DNA from: Hemileia vastatrix
Lineage: Eukaryota > Basidiomycota > Pucciniomycetes > Pucciniales > Zaghouaniaceae
Length of the DNA: 64,000 nt
Direction: 5' to 3'
Assembly: GCA_030280995.1 (NCBI GenBank)
Contig: JASXTE010000014.1
Span: 29,453,150-29,517,149 of the forward strand
Shown: one piece after another, positions 11,938 to 23,242 of the stretch
Position numbering within the stretch: position 1 is the stretch's first letter
Layout of the letters: the number at the start of each line of letters is the position of its first letter
Made by a program: the position numbers and the translations under genes
Notes under the pieces: model-generated
Told to the model about the DNA's origin: nothing
Databases searched by the model: none
What the model saw: only the letters and a program-made list of their open reading frames with translations

Positions 11938-12009
11938 ATCATTATAAAAATTATCTTCTAAAAACTTTCATCTATTTTCTTTTCTTTTCAATTTCTTAAA
12001 ATTGTGTAA

Positions 12010-12034
12010 CCACATCAAGTTGCACTTGGATGTG
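12010..12034 (+). other. T4 hairpin, element A copy
   Basis: CCACATCAAG-ttgca-CTTGGATGTGG forms an 8-10 bp stem. Two D homologues at 26162 and 26364 keep the fold with altered stem bases. About 50 bp downstream the copies share a segment of the form CTCATnAAnTGnCnGGG. Confidence 0.65.
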
Positions 12035-12185
12035 GGTATGATGTCAAGGGTACGGCTCATCAAATGGCTGGGGGGCATCTTTTAAAATTTTATTTTAAAA
12101 TTTTTTTATTACTTTTTTTATCTTTCTTTTCACATTCATTTATCTTTCTTTAAAAATTAAATTTTAACTTTTATTTCAAAACAAT

Positions 12186-12500
12186 TTTTTTTTTTTTTTT
12201 TTTAAAAAAAAAATATTTTATTTTAAATAATAATAATAATAATAAAAAATAATTAAAAAATAATTAAAAAAAAAATAAATAATAAATAAATAATAAAATA
12301 AATAAAATAAAAATAAAAGTAAAAATAAAAATAAAATAAAATAAAAATAAAATAAAATAAAATAAAATAAAAATAAAATAATTATAAAAAATAAAAATAA
12401 AAATAAAAATAAAAATAAAATAAAATGAAATAAAAATAAAATAAATAAAATAAAATAAAATAAAATAAAATAATAAAATAATAAAATTAATTAATTAAAT
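12186..12500 (+). repeat. Compound A/T microsatellite in element A
   Basis: Poly-T, then poly-A, then irregular AATA, TAAAA and TAAAAA units. It sits at the same place relative to T2-T4 as the much longer AAAAAT array of element D at 26563, so it is an inherited part of the 3' region. Confidence 0.8.
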
Positions 12501-12630
12501 CAAAATTATTATTATATTTCTTAGTTTATTTTTCAGTCTTCATTCTTTTTAGTTTATTCATTTAGTTTAGACAGGAAACAGGGTCTAGGGGAACTCAATA
12601 CCTATGGGATTTTACTTCAAGCCAGCTGAT

Positions 12631-13535
12631 AGTCCTCCAAGACTTTAAACTGGCTACTGTTCAAGACGTTCTTTAAGGTTTTTTATACGTATTTTGGATC
12701 TGTTATTCCTCCAAGACTTTAAACTGGCTACTGTTCAAGACATTCTTTAAGGTTTTTTATATACGTATTTTGGATCTGTTAGTCCTCCAAGACTTTAAAC
12801 TGGCTACTGTTCAAGACTTTCTTTAAGGTTTTTTTTACAAATTTTGGAGCTGTTAGTCCTCCAAGACTTTAAACTGGCTAATTTTCAAGACTGTCATTAA
12901 AGATTTTATATTGGAGCTGTTAGTCCTTCAAGACTTAAAACTGAATTTCAAGAATGTTCAAGATTTTATGGATATTTTTGGGAGACGGATTTTTTTTTAT
13001 TTTTAATTTTATCAATCAAATGTTAGGTCCACCAAGACCTTAAACTGGAGTGTTTTCAAATTTTAGGTCCACCAAGGCCCTAAACTGGACTATTATCAAG
13101 CTGTTGGGTCCACCATGACCTTAAACTGGATTTCTTATCGATCAAATGTTTGGTCCACCATGACTTTAAACTGGTAGTTCATTCATTGTTTTAGTCCACT
13201 ATGACTTTAAACTGGAAAATTAATATCTGCAGGATAATTCAACATTCATTGGTCCACTATGGCCTTATACTGGATTACTTGTTGATCAAATGTTTGGTCC
13301 ACTATGACATTAAACTGGATTATCAAATTTATTCAATCTTTGGTCAAGCCTAGGCCTTATTTAGGAATTTATCAAGTTATTTATGCACCTAAACGATCTT
13401 TGGTCCACCAAGACCATAAACTGGCAATCGATTATATGTTTGGTCCACCAAGACTTCAAACTGGAATGTCAATCTTGTTTGGATAACTCAATTCAATCTT
13501 TTAATTTATCACCATCCACTAAGACCCTAAACTGG
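12631..13535 (+). repeat. Array of about 15 T1 hairpins
   Basis: 12631-12943 has five units with AGTC-ctccaa-GACT stems and TTAAACTGG tails in a repeat of about 75 bp. 13025-13535 has about ten units at 40-60 bp spacing, mostly GGTC-cacca(a/t)-GACC or wobble versions (GGTC with GGCC or GACT), plus one AGTC-cactat-GACT. Spacers are unrelated to one another, only the hairpin and its tail are kept, so the hairpin is the conserved entity. Confidence 0.85.
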
Positions 13536-13589
13536 TTATTCAATTATTTCTGGAATTGGGTGCTGATAAGCTTTAGGAGGTTAAAATTT

Positions 13590-14188
13590 TAGGTGGTGAT
13601 GATGCTAAGAAAAGCATAATGGTTAATTAGGTGAAATTTGTGGCGCTTTAACATGGTCTAAAGTTAATATTATTATTGGAAGCCTGGCAAAAGTATTTTA
13701 TGGGTTTGCTGTATAGCAAAGTTTGAAAATTGTGATGAAGGATAAGAAGTTAGGATGGTAGTTGAATTTTAGGGAATGATTTTTTTAGTGCCTCATTGTT
13801 AGGCCATTTTTGGTGTGAAGCTTGGAGGACCTTATGGCAAGATTGGAATCATAGAATTCGGCTCAGTGGGGGGCCCTATGAGGTTGGAATCAGGAGTATT
13901 TGGCTCATAGGAAGATCCACTCTCTCAATGCTGTGACAAGAAGGAAGACTGGTATATGGGAGTCTGAAGGGATTCAAACCTTGCTCTCAGTAGTGGAATC
14001 ATCACAAGATTTATATTATTTATTATTTTATGTTATATTAAGCCAGAGAAGAAAGAAAACAACATTTATTTAAAAGTTAAAGAAGACCAAGCTAAAACAA
14101 ATTTATCAAATTATTTTATTAGAAAAGATAATTCTTTTGTAATTGCTCAATCACTTATGCAAAGTTTTAAGAATGGGGACATTCTCAA
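13590..14188 (+). other. Remainder of element A 3' region
   Basis: Noncoding sequence between the hairpin array and the polypurine tract. I see no frame, hairpin unit or repeat in it. Confidence 0.5.
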
Positions 14189-14200
14189 TTGGAGGGAGGA
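14189..14200 (+). promoter_or_regulatory. Polypurine tract of element A
   Basis: TTGGAGGGAGGA lies directly before the 3' LTR start TGTGGTAG, the normal place for the plus-strand primer. Element D has the same attggagggaggat at 30280-30293. Confidence 0.8.
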
Positions 14201-15313
14201 TGTGGTAGCCTAAAGTTTAGTATGGCACCTAAGTACGTAAATGGAGTTATTACGGCTTGCAAGATTGGCATTATTATTTTTTTATAAAAGGGTTTTATTT
14301 AATTTATTTGAGTTTTAAATATGAAGAAATTGGTCAAGAGCAAATGCCTACGCGAAAACAATTTATTTTACAGAGAAAACTTATTTTTAAGCTCTGAAGA
14401 GTTTATAAGTATCAAGTCGAGTCACTCAAGAACCTTGGGAAATTTTCCCAGAATTTTTACTATTTTTCTTATATTTTTAAATGAATTTTAAAGTTTTATA
14501 GAAATATTTACGTTTTTGAAATTACTTAACTTTGATAAATTTTCACGGGGTAATTAGAGCTGCGCAGACTACGAAAATTAGTTCGAAATGTAAAAGGGAA
14601 GTAGCTCTATTATGTGTAATTTTTCTAGATTTTTTATTATAGTTTTAAAGGCTCTAATTGAGTCCGGACGGACTCCGTTTGGACTCTGCTTGAACTCCGG
14701 ACGGGCTCCGGATTGACTCTGGCTGAGCTCTGGAGGGGAAACTTAGGCATGTGACTAGGTATACTTAAGAGCCTCTCAGACTCAAAATTGGGCATCATCT
14801 TACAATCATCAGACAACATACAGCTTAATCTTTAACCACCACAGTCTCATTTTTTATTACTCAACAAATTAAATAAATTTGTAATACCCTTATAACTTTA
14901 TATTTAATATATAACATTTTAGAAATACTACTCAACAATTTAAATCACACTTCATACAGGGTATCTTTAGAAAGGTCTTCATCACTGGGACTTGATTATT
15001 GCTGTCTCATAAAAATTCAAATTATTATAAAAACATAAAAGTCAATCTTTTCAGATCTTTCACTGGTACACCTTAATTGTTGTTATCAGTATTTCTTTCT
15101 CAACAGCCACTTTTACTTAAATCTCAATAAGCGTTAAATATTTTAGAGTTTCATTATTTTTTAACAATCAGATCCAAGTAGACTGGTTAGCTTAGTGATT
15201 TAGAATTCCCATTTTGTTATTTTTATTGGAAGGACAGGGTTTTCGGCTAAATCCACTTATCTCCTCCGGATTCTGCTTACAGCAAGGCGACTGTAAGAGT
15301 TTACCTTACCATA
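14201..15313 (+). repeat. 3' LTR of element A
   Basis: Near-identical partner of 3242-4355. It is followed by CCGC, the duplicated target, and then by the rest of the element B leader. Confidence 0.9.
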
Positions 15314-15907
15314 CCGCGGCCGTGTTTTGAACTTGGGTTCGATTTCTTAGGTTTATATTATATTAATTCATATATTATTTTGAAGTGATTTTTCAATCAC
15401 TATAGTAAGTTCATCTTTGCACCTCTCACTCATATTACTATATTTTTACTGCAATAACAGTGATTGTGGCTTAATTGCTGATTCACTGAGTGTAAGTGTT
15501 CAATTATTAAAAAAAAAAATTTTCCTAGTTGACCATTATAGAGTGTTAAATCCTCTTAGTCCTAGAAGAATTGACATTATTATTAATACAAATTGAATTA
15601 TTAAATTAATTTTTTTTTATTATTAATTATTGTTTATTTTGGTTGACTTAAAAGTACTTTGTGCTTAGTCCCAAATATATTGCCATATTTAATATTGGTA
15701 ATTAATTGGTTGAATTAACTTGATTGTTTATTCCCGATTTAACCTTGCAATCCATTTTATTAATTAATTTTTTATAATTATTACTTTATATTAAAAAAAA
15801 ATTTTTTTTTATAATTTAATTAATAAAAATTTTTTTATTTTTGGAGCAATTATTAACTAACTTTTATTATTTTTTTTAAAAAAAAGTTAATTAATCTTCC
15901 CACTATT
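15314..15907 (+). other. Right part of the element B leader
   Basis: AT-rich, no gene. Contains three GTT-stem-loop-stem units: GTTGAC...GTCC at 15528-15562, GTTGAC...GTCC at 15642-15672 and GTTGAAT...ATTCCC at 15708-15735. Their stems differ but remain paired, and they correspond in sense orientation to the leader units of element E at 41513-42030. Confidence 0.45.
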
Positions 15908-17515
15908 ATGTCCAACAATTTGGCTGAAAAAATGGATAACATGCAAGTGGATGAAATTGAAATTGACTATGATGCTGATACTGTGAGTTCTTCTAAAGTT
16001 GGACATAAAAAATCTTATGCTAACACAAAAAATTCACATAATTCAGGATGTGGAAATGACAGGAAATGTAAACAAACCAAACCCCCTTCCCCCAGCACAA
16101 CAGAAGGAAGTAAAGCCTCTAGTACCTCAAGAAGGTCTTCCAAAAGGATTCAAAATAAAAAAGCTTCCTCTTCCACAACAAATCAGCAACCTGTCCAGTC
16201 ATATAAAAGAGTTGAAGACAGAAAATATGACGTACAAAGCAAAAGTAGACACCTTGTGGGATCAGGTTCAAGAACTCAGGAACCAGAATCAGGCCCAGGC
16301 CCCTCCTCAGTTGCCTCCCAATCAGCCTCAGTTTCAGGCTCAACCTTCACAGCCACCCAGCTCAACCATCCAAAATCCAAATACTATGGAAGTAGAGCAA
16401 TGGAAATGGGATTATCTAATGAGTCACTACCAACAGAATGTGCAACACCCTCCTCATCATCAGCCTGGCCCATCCAGAACACCCAATTTCCATCCACCTC
16501 CTCATCCCTACCAACAAGGCAGGAGAAAGAAGGCCCAAGTACAATCCCAAACCCAGTCTCAGGGGAAGTTTCCTCCTCTGCCATGGTAAGTAATTTGGTT
16601 GATAGTCACTTGGGTATGTTTTCTAATAAAACTTCTTCTGCAGGTAATATTATTGAACATGGTGAAAGAACAGTTAAACTTGTTAAAAGACAGCTTCCTG
16701 TAACTAGTAGCCCTATTGATGTAATTAGAAAATTGTCATTTGATGAACCTTTACATTTAACTTCTACTTCTTTAATTAATCCTTCTCTTGCAATTAAAAA
16801 TGATTCTGTTCCCCCTGAAATCTATACCTTAATTGAAAGAACTTCTGAGGAAATATTGAAAGATACCCTTGATTTTAATGTTGTGAAAGACAAACATTTG
16901 AGAGATGTGTTAATCCATGAAAATGATAGATTAAATAATTTACACTTGCAATGTAAAGTGAGTTCTTCTGTACAAGATACAGCTTATTTAAAAAGCAAAG
17001 AAACCTTGAATATTATTCTTAGTCAACAAAAACAAATAAGAAGTGACCATAGAGCTATCTCAGATAGAAATATCAGTCTACATAAGACCTTGAGTGAATT
17101 GAAACCCCTTATTGAAGAAAATTATTCATTCAAAAATGAAATAAAATCTCTGCAAAATGAGTTTAAAAAGCTAAGAAATGAATTCCATGCACTAAGTGCC
17201 AAACACTCAGTTTCTGAGGACAGAAATGTTCTATCTCTTGCAAAAGTAAATGACCAGATGTCTGAAATTCCAAGAATAAGAAACTATGTTTCTGACCTGC
17301 AGGAAAAATTCTCAACCTTAACCATCAATAATGAATTAAATGAGAATGCTGTCAATAAGCTGCATAAAAATAAAGGAAAAAAACCTGAGCAAAGTTCATC
17401 CTTTCTTCCTCATATTTCAACCATTAAACAAACTGACAATGAGTCTGTAAAATCTTTTGCTACTAGCAAAAAATCTTGTGATGGTCATGCACCAGCTGTT
17501 TCTGTAAATAATTAA
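15908..17515 (+). pseudogene. Element B Gag N-terminal region
   Basis: The frame opens at the ATG at 15908 and runs 535 codons to a TAA at 17513-17515, where relative E reads on in frame (the E segment NNDITAQLEKLQ aligns with NN-stop-ISEHLAKLQ here), so the stop is probably a mutation in a longer Gag-Pol. The first 220 residues are Ser/Thr/Lys-rich and low in complexity; the rest (about 16650-17350) is rich in Glu, Lys, Leu and Asn and likely helical coiled coil. An overlapping second frame occupies 16017-16589. No zinc knuckle is in this part. Confidence 0.65.
16017..16589 (+). CDS. Overlapping ORF inside B gag, conserved in E
   Basis: A second frame runs inside Gag from ATG 16017 (alternative ATG near 16056) to TAA 16587-16589. 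The product has an acidic/basic start, the block LPKGFKIKKLPLPQQ, a Leu heptad-like segment (NLSSHIKELKTENM), a Pro/Gln-rich stretch, WKWDYL and a basic Pro-rich tail (HPYQQGRRKK). Element E encodes the same protein at 41261-40770 with LPKGFRIKKMPLPQQ, NLSTHIKELRTENL and WQWDYL. In this stretch it is better conserved between B and E than the main Gag frame. It may be an independent accessory protein or the real N-terminal Gag. The function is unknown. Confidence 0.6.
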   Translation: MLTQKIHIIQDVEMTGNVNKPNPLPPAQQKEVKPLVPQEGLPKGFKIKKLPLPQQISNLSSHIKELKTENMTYKAKVDTLWDQVQELRNQNQAQAPPQLPPNQPQFQAQPSQPPSSTIQNPNTMEVEQWKWDYLMSHYQQNVQHPPHHQPGPSRTPNFHPPPHPYQQGRRKKAQVQSQTQSQGKFPPLPW

Positions 17516-18787
17516 ATTTCTGAACACCTGGCTAAACTTCAGGAATTATTAATAATGAATATTTCAAACCAAAAAGTGGACCATCCCAGTAGTCAGAAAA
17601 ATTGGCCTAAGTTAGACCAATATCCTACCTTTGATGGTGATTCTTCCTCTGATTGGCAACACTTTATCCAAAGAATTGATAATTTAAAGAGATCTTATAA
17701 ACTACCTGATGAGGAAATTGTTTCTAAGCTAATTTCTTTATTTTCCAATGTAGCCTTGATGTGGTATGAATCTGTTCTTTTAGATAACAATCATTATACA
17801 TGGAATGATTGGAAATCCTTGATTGAGAATCAGTTTGGTGGTTCAAAATTCAGGTTAGCTCAGCAAAGACTGTATGAGAATACTAGATATGTATCCTCCT
17901 CTGTTGAAAAGCCCATTGTTTTTCTTATGAAAGTGACAAAAATCCTAAGGACAATTGATCCAAAGATGGATTATGATATTTGGAGAGATAAAATCTTGTA
18001 TAAATTACCAAATTCTCTTAGAGATTTGATTGTGGCTAGAACTGAGCATGTTAGGGAAAATTCTTCTTTCATTAATATCTGTAATGAGGTACTACTCAAC
18101 CATAGATATGAACCAAAGAATTACCTTGGTAAATCTTATAATGATCAGAATAAACCTTCTACAAAACTCCCAGAAAAATCTAGTAAACCCTCTGCCCCAG
18201 TTGCACCTAAAAAATATGCAACAAATACTTGTTATAAATGTAGCAAACCATGGCAGAAGGGTCATGTTTGTGACAAGAAAATTCATCTTGTTGAACAAAA
18301 TGAAGACACTGATGAAGTTGAACTTGATGTCAATAATTCTTCCAGTGACTGTGAAAGTAATATCTCCTATGACAATGAATCTGTTAAAGATGTTTTAATG
18401 TTGGAACAAGATGTCCATTATTTAAATAATATATCTGAAGAATGTGTATTGGATTTATCTTCAGTAGAAAATGCTGAGATAATTAAAGATATTACTAACA
18501 ATTCTATACCTATATCCCCTTTAAAGGCACCTGTTATCATTAATGGTAAAAATGTTGATGTAGTTCTTGATTCTGGTGCTGGAGGAAGTGTAGTGTCTGA
18601 AAAAGCTTTGGCTTCAGTGGATAAGGAATATTTGAGTAAATTATTACCTATAACTTCTGAAAAATGGAGAGGGTATGGTTCTACCTTATTTCCTATTGGC
18701 AAATACAAAACCTCTGTATTCTTCAAATATAATGGTGGTTTTGTCAGAGCTATTTGTGAGTTTGTTGTCATGAAAAATGATAATTAA
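17516..18787 (+). pseudogene. Element B Gag capsid, zinc knuckle and protease
   Basis: Same frame as the preceding segment. Contains a retrotransposon Gag capsid domain (about 17610-18110, with WQHFIQRIDNL and ALMWYESVL), a Cys/His cluster CYKCSKPWQKGHVC near 18231-18272 (CX2CX7HXC), an acidic linker, and a retropepsin-like protease with DSGAGGSVVS near 18570. The catalytic aspartate is intact here, unlike in element A. A TAA at 18785-18787 interrupts the frame where E has Leu, so the stop is a point mutation. Confidence 0.75.
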
Positions 18788-21517
18788 AGCAATTGGTTTA
18801 TTATGGGAAATGATATTTTAACCATGTTTGGTGTGAAACTGGACCCAGCAAATAATTGCTTTACCTTAGGAATGAATGGGAAAAGGAAATTCAAAATTTC
18901 CTCTCCTAGAACTTCTGGGCATTTGTTGAAATCTTGTAACTCACTGATCCAGTGTAAAGGTAGAACAACAACTGAAATGGATGATTTATTACATGAAATA
19001 AATACTGCTTCTTTTGGTGATCAGTTGACTAGTGAACAAAAAGATTCTATTGTTGCCTCTATTACCTCTTTCCCTATGGCTTTTGCTCATGGTTCTCATG
19101 TCTTGGGAATTGTTCAGGAAGAGATGAAAATTACCTTATCCTGTAACTTGAGTGATATTCCTCCTAGTCTTAAGAAAAAACCATATCCTGCTTCTCCAAC
19201 AAAAAGAAAGGATATTGAAGATAATGTTGAAACATTATTAAAAATGAATATCATTGAGAAAGTGGATGTCACCCCCAAATATTGTGTCATCTCCCCAGTC
19301 TTGATTTCTTATGAAAAAGATAAAGCTAGATTATGTGGAGATTACAGAGCTTTAAACACTTATACTGTTGATGATATTTATCCTTTACCCAGAATTAATT
19401 CAATACATGCTACCTTGCAAGGTGCAAAATTTATTAGTTGTCTGGATGGTAATAAAGGTTATCATCAAGTTCCAGTTGAGAAAAATTCTCAAAAATTTTT
19501 GCTTATTGCTACTCATATGGGAATATATAAGTATGTTAGGATGCCATTTGGCCCTAAAAATGCTCCTTCAGTTTTCCAGAAAGTTATGGATAACACTTTC
19601 GATCAAGAAATTATTGAAGGTTGGCTCATGGTTTATATTGATGATATTATTGTTTTTTCTAAAACTTTTGATGAACATATGATTCACTTGAATAGAGTTT
19701 TCCAAAAAATGGATGAAATCAATATGACCTTATCTTTAAAAAAGTGTAAATTTGGTTTTCAATCTTTGAAAGTCCTTGGCCATGTTGTGTCAGGCTTACA
19801 AATTTGTGTAGACCATAACAAAGTTGCTGCCATTCAAAATGTGAAAGCAACAACTTCTGTAAGAGAAATCCAAAGTTTTTTGGGTATGTGTGGCTATTAT
19901 AGACAATATATTAAAAATTATCAGGTCATAGCCTTGCCTCTTACAAAACTGACCAGAAAAGATGTTGCTTTTCTCTGGAATAATGACTGTCAAAAATCTT
20001 TTGATACATTAAAAAGTTGCTTAATGACAGCCCCTATATTGGCTCTTCCAGATTTTAACAAGCCATTTGTCCTATATACAGATGCTAGCTTTATTGGTCT
20101 GGGTGCTGCCCTTCACCAGAAGCAAATTATTAATGATAAATCCTCAGAAGTTGTAATTTGTTATATTTCAAGAACCTTAAGAAATAGTGAATTGAAATAT
20201 GGTGCCACTCAATTGGAGTGCTTAGCAGTTGTTTGGGCCCTTGAGAAGCTTCATTACTATTTGGATGACCAAAAATTTGAGTTGGTAACTGACTGTAGTG
20301 CTGTGAAGTCCCTCTTAAACCTAAAGACACCTAACAGACATATGTTCAGGTGGCAACTTGCTGTTCAAGAATACAGAGGACGGATGACAATTATCCATAG
20401 AGCTGGAAATGTTCACTCCAATGTTGATATGCTCTCCAGATTGCCTCTGCCAAATAATGACTCAAATCCTGCTTATGTACCTGAAGATGATACTGTTCAT
20501 ATCCATGGTATATTTATAGTTGATATGGAAGAGGAGTTATTACAATTAATACTGGATTCATATGATAAGGATTCTTATTTAAATAAATTGTTTACTATCT
20601 TAAATGATCCTAAGAATGCTTCACTTCAAGCATTAATAAAAACTCTTCCTGCAAAGTATCAAAATGCTTTGAATAAAGGAAAGTTTTCTATTGAAGATGG
20701 TTATATATATTATAGAAGGAAGCTTACTAATGTAATTGTAATTCCTCCTTCTATGAAAGAAACTATCCTCAAACTTTGTCATGATGACATATTAGCTGGT
20801 CATTTTGATCTTGAAAAAACATTGATTAGAATCAAAAACACTGCATGGTGGGCTAATATGTCTGAAGACACAAAATTATATGTTGAATCTTGTGATTCCT
20901 GCCAAAAATCTAAAAGGTTAACAGGTAAGAGAGCAGGGTTATTACAACATATTGAAGCACCTAATGCTCCATGGCAAATCATTAATATGGATTTTGTCAC
21001 TGGTCTTCCTGTTGCAGGTAAAGACAGCTTTAACTCTTGTTGGGTAATAGTAGATAGATTCACAAAAATGTGCAAATTTATTCCAACCCACAAAGATGTA
21101 TCCACCAATGAATTAGCTTTCTTATGGTGGTCTTACATGTTTAATATTATTGGTTTTCCAAAAGCCATTATCTCTGATAGGGATCCAAAATTCACTTCTG
21201 AGTTTTGGACCTCTTTGATGGATATTTGTGGCTGTGAGTTAAAATTGTCTACAGCTCACCATCCTCAGACTGATGGTCTAGCTGAGAGAATGATTCAAAC
21301 TCTGGAAGATATGATTAGAAGGTATTGTGCCTTTGGTTTAGAATATAAAGACAATGACAGATTTACTCATGATTGCGTCACTCTATTGCCTGGTCTTGAA
21401 TTTGCATATAATAGCACTGTTCATTCTGTCACTGAGAAAAAGCCTTTTGAGCTTTGGTTGGGTTATGTCCCAAACACTCCTGCTCAGATTCTCAATAATA
21501 AATTACCTAAGTTGTAA
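18788..21517 (+). pseudogene. Element B reverse transcriptase, RNase H, integrase
   Basis: A 904-codon open stretch from 18803 in the same frame. RT has LDGNKGYHQVPV (first Asp) and YIDDIIVF; RNase H has LYTDASFIGLGAAL and TDCSAVKSL; integrase has the His-His-Cys-Cys zinc region ending CDSCQ and the core residues Asp in NMDFVTG, Asp in ISDRDPKF and Glu in LAERMIQTLE. All catalytic residues I can check are present. It ends at TAA 21515-21517, where E has Asp, so the break is a point mutation and translation resumes in frame. Confidence 0.85.
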
Positions 21518-22075
21518 CTACACCCTGGTGTAAAATCTTTCATGCAAATGCAACAGCTATGCAGAAAACATGCTCAGAGCTGTATTGATAAAGCATGTGA
21601 ATATGAAAAGAAAAGATGGGATAAATCCCATAAAGAATACACATTTAACAAGGGTGATGAAGTGTTGATCTCTACTGTCCATTTCAATTTACAAGGTAAC
21701 CACAAATTAAAAGATCCTTTTGTAGGACCATTTGTTGTTAAAAGAATGGTTGGTGATAATGCAGTAGAAGTTGTATTGTATTCTCCATATGATAGGAAAC
21801 ATCCTGTTTTTCCCATTTCTTTGCTTAAGCCTTATACTTCCAACAGTGACTTATTTCCCAAAAGAAGGGGAAGACCTAAGAAAAACCCTCAGGAAGTCAC
21901 AGAAACAGCAGAAATTGATAATATTCTCAATAATAGAATTATCACTTCTGAGAGAGGTACTGAATATTTATTGAGATATAAGAACAAATCATCTGAACAT
22001 GATGCATGGATACCTGGCAAGGAGATTTCAAATCTGCCTACTCTGTTGAAAAAGTACAAAAAGAAAAAATCTTAG
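21518..22075 (+). pseudogene. Element B integrase tail with AT-hook and chromodomain
   Basis: In-frame continuation of Pol. It contains the integrase C-terminal strand-rich region (GDEVLISTVHFN, DPFVGPFVVKRM), a KRRGRPKKNP AT-hook, and a chromodomain (EIDNILNNRI...TEYLLRYKNKSSEHDAWIP). Chromodomains bind methylated histone tails and AT-hooks bind AT-rich minor groove; together they would steer insertion to AT-rich heterochromatin. E keeps the same order with conservative changes. The stop is at 22073-22075, 33 bp before the 3' LTR. Confidence 0.8.
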
Positions 22076-22096
22076 CATTTTTTTTATTGTTTTTTT

Positions 22097-22108
22097 AGAG
22101 TGAGGGAG
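22097..22108 (+). promoter_or_regulatory. Polypurine tract of element B
   Basis: AGAGTGAGGGAG immediately before the TGTCAGCC start of the 3' LTR. Element E has the identical tract (minus strand, 35368-35379). Confidence 0.75.
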
Positions 22109-23242
22109 TGTCAGCCAGGCTGTTCCAGGAGTCCAGTAAATGATATGTTAACTTATAAGACTTGAAAGAGGGCGTAAGAATTGTATTTAATGTATATAAA
22201 TTAATATTTTATTGCATAATAAAATTATATAAGTATCTTATTACATATAAGTGTTATATTAATTTTATTGTTTATATAAATTTTTATACATTTAAATTAA
22301 AAATGATATATTTTATATTCTACAAATAATAGCGCATTTTTATGTACTTAATAATTATAAATTTATATTTAATTAATTAAAAACATATATTATAATTATA
22401 AGTGTAAAATTGACTTATAATATAATTAAATTAATTATTTAAATTTATATATTAAATAACACCTTTCATATAATATTAAAAAATAATTAATGACGTTTCT
22501 TTTGACCTTTAAGTGTGTCAGGAAAAACAATTAATTAATTTATACTGAATTGAGATTAATTACATATTTTTTTGCGTAACAATATCCTTTGTTTCACTTA
22601 AAAATCCTTAAATCAGACTGTACAATCTGTTTTGAATTATTTTTCTCATAGTCCATATGTCCCAGGCTTGTTTAGTTATTGACTATTTTTACTTACTGAT
22701 TTGGGAATTAATTGTGGAAAAATTGGATTCTTAATTGGGGTTTTTAATTATTTGTTTCATATTTTTCTCTACATTGTTATGTTTCACTTATTCTTTTATA
22801 TTCTTGTTTCATTCTATTATAATTCTTGTATTTACAAATATAGTAGCGCTTCAGAGGACCCATTGCCTATAAAAGGGCCTTGGATAATCCCCTGTAGCTC
22901 ATCACTTACTATACACTCAACAATTTAAAGATAATTTTATTACGTTTATTATTATTTTTTATTAGTATTACAATCTAATTAAAAATTCTAAATAACAATT
23001 TAAAGGTTGCCTTTAGTCTGATAGTAATCATAATGTTTGCCACGCAGAACTCTTACTTGAATTAATATATCATTAAATAAAACCACAATTTGTTCATCTC
23101 TCAACTCAATTGTCGTTGCCTTATTTTAAATAAATTATTTTCTTTATTACTTTTATTTTTTTACATACCTTTAGTGCCTATTCCCCTTTCCTCTTCTTTT
23201 GTGTCTCCCTTTTCTTCCCCTCTTCTAGACAAATGACCAACA
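22109..23242 (+). repeat. 3' LTR of element B
   Basis: Partner of 2031-3166, ending ...CCAACA. The next base starts the pol sequence of element D, so B sits against D on this side. The B leader side does not show the other half of D. Confidence 0.85.

Larger units (their letters stand above)
3242..15313 (+). mobile_element. Ty3/gypsy element A, complete, inserted in B
   Basis: Two near-identical 1.11-kb LTRs (3242-4355 and 14201-15313) enclose a primer-binding site, gag-protease, pol and an unusually long 3-kb 3' noncoding region filled with short hairpin repeats and an A/T microsatellite. The element sits between two halves of the B leader, with CCGC on both sides as a 4-bp target duplication. 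Gag and pol carry stops and frameshifts and the protease lacks its aspartate, so this copy is inactive, yet the LTRs look only a few percent diverged. Elements C and D are older relatives. Confidence 0.9.
2031..23242 (+). mobile_element. Ty3/gypsy element B (chromodomain type), split by element A
   Basis: Element B consists of a 5' LTR at 2031-3166, a leader broken at 3241/3242 by element A, a rejoined leader from 15314, a gag-pol frame at 15908-22075, a polypurine tract and a 3' LTR at 22109-23242. Domain order is Gag, zinc knuckle, protease, reverse transcriptase, RNase H, integrase, AT-hook, chromodomain, which places it among chromoviruses. The coding region stays in one frame with only three stops, so it is the least damaged retroelement here. 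The two outer flanks (atatc before, gtagg after) are not a target duplication, so the ends have been rearranged. Confidence 0.85.

Noticed and set aside
12631..13535. T1 array as a CRISPR-like repeat-spacer array
   Set aside because: Repeats are 22-24 bp and spacers differ, but repeat sequence changes by paired substitutions, spacing is irregular and there are no cas genes; it lies in a retroelement 3' region.
16586..16643. Annotating the 58-nt interval as a definite gag intron
   Set aside because: Splice-site consensus is good in both copies, but joining gives immediate termination in the frames tested, so it is left as a finding only.
19368..20330. Frames antisense or shifted within element B pol
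   Set aside because: Overlap well-conserved RT and RNase H coding; no independent conservation seen against E.
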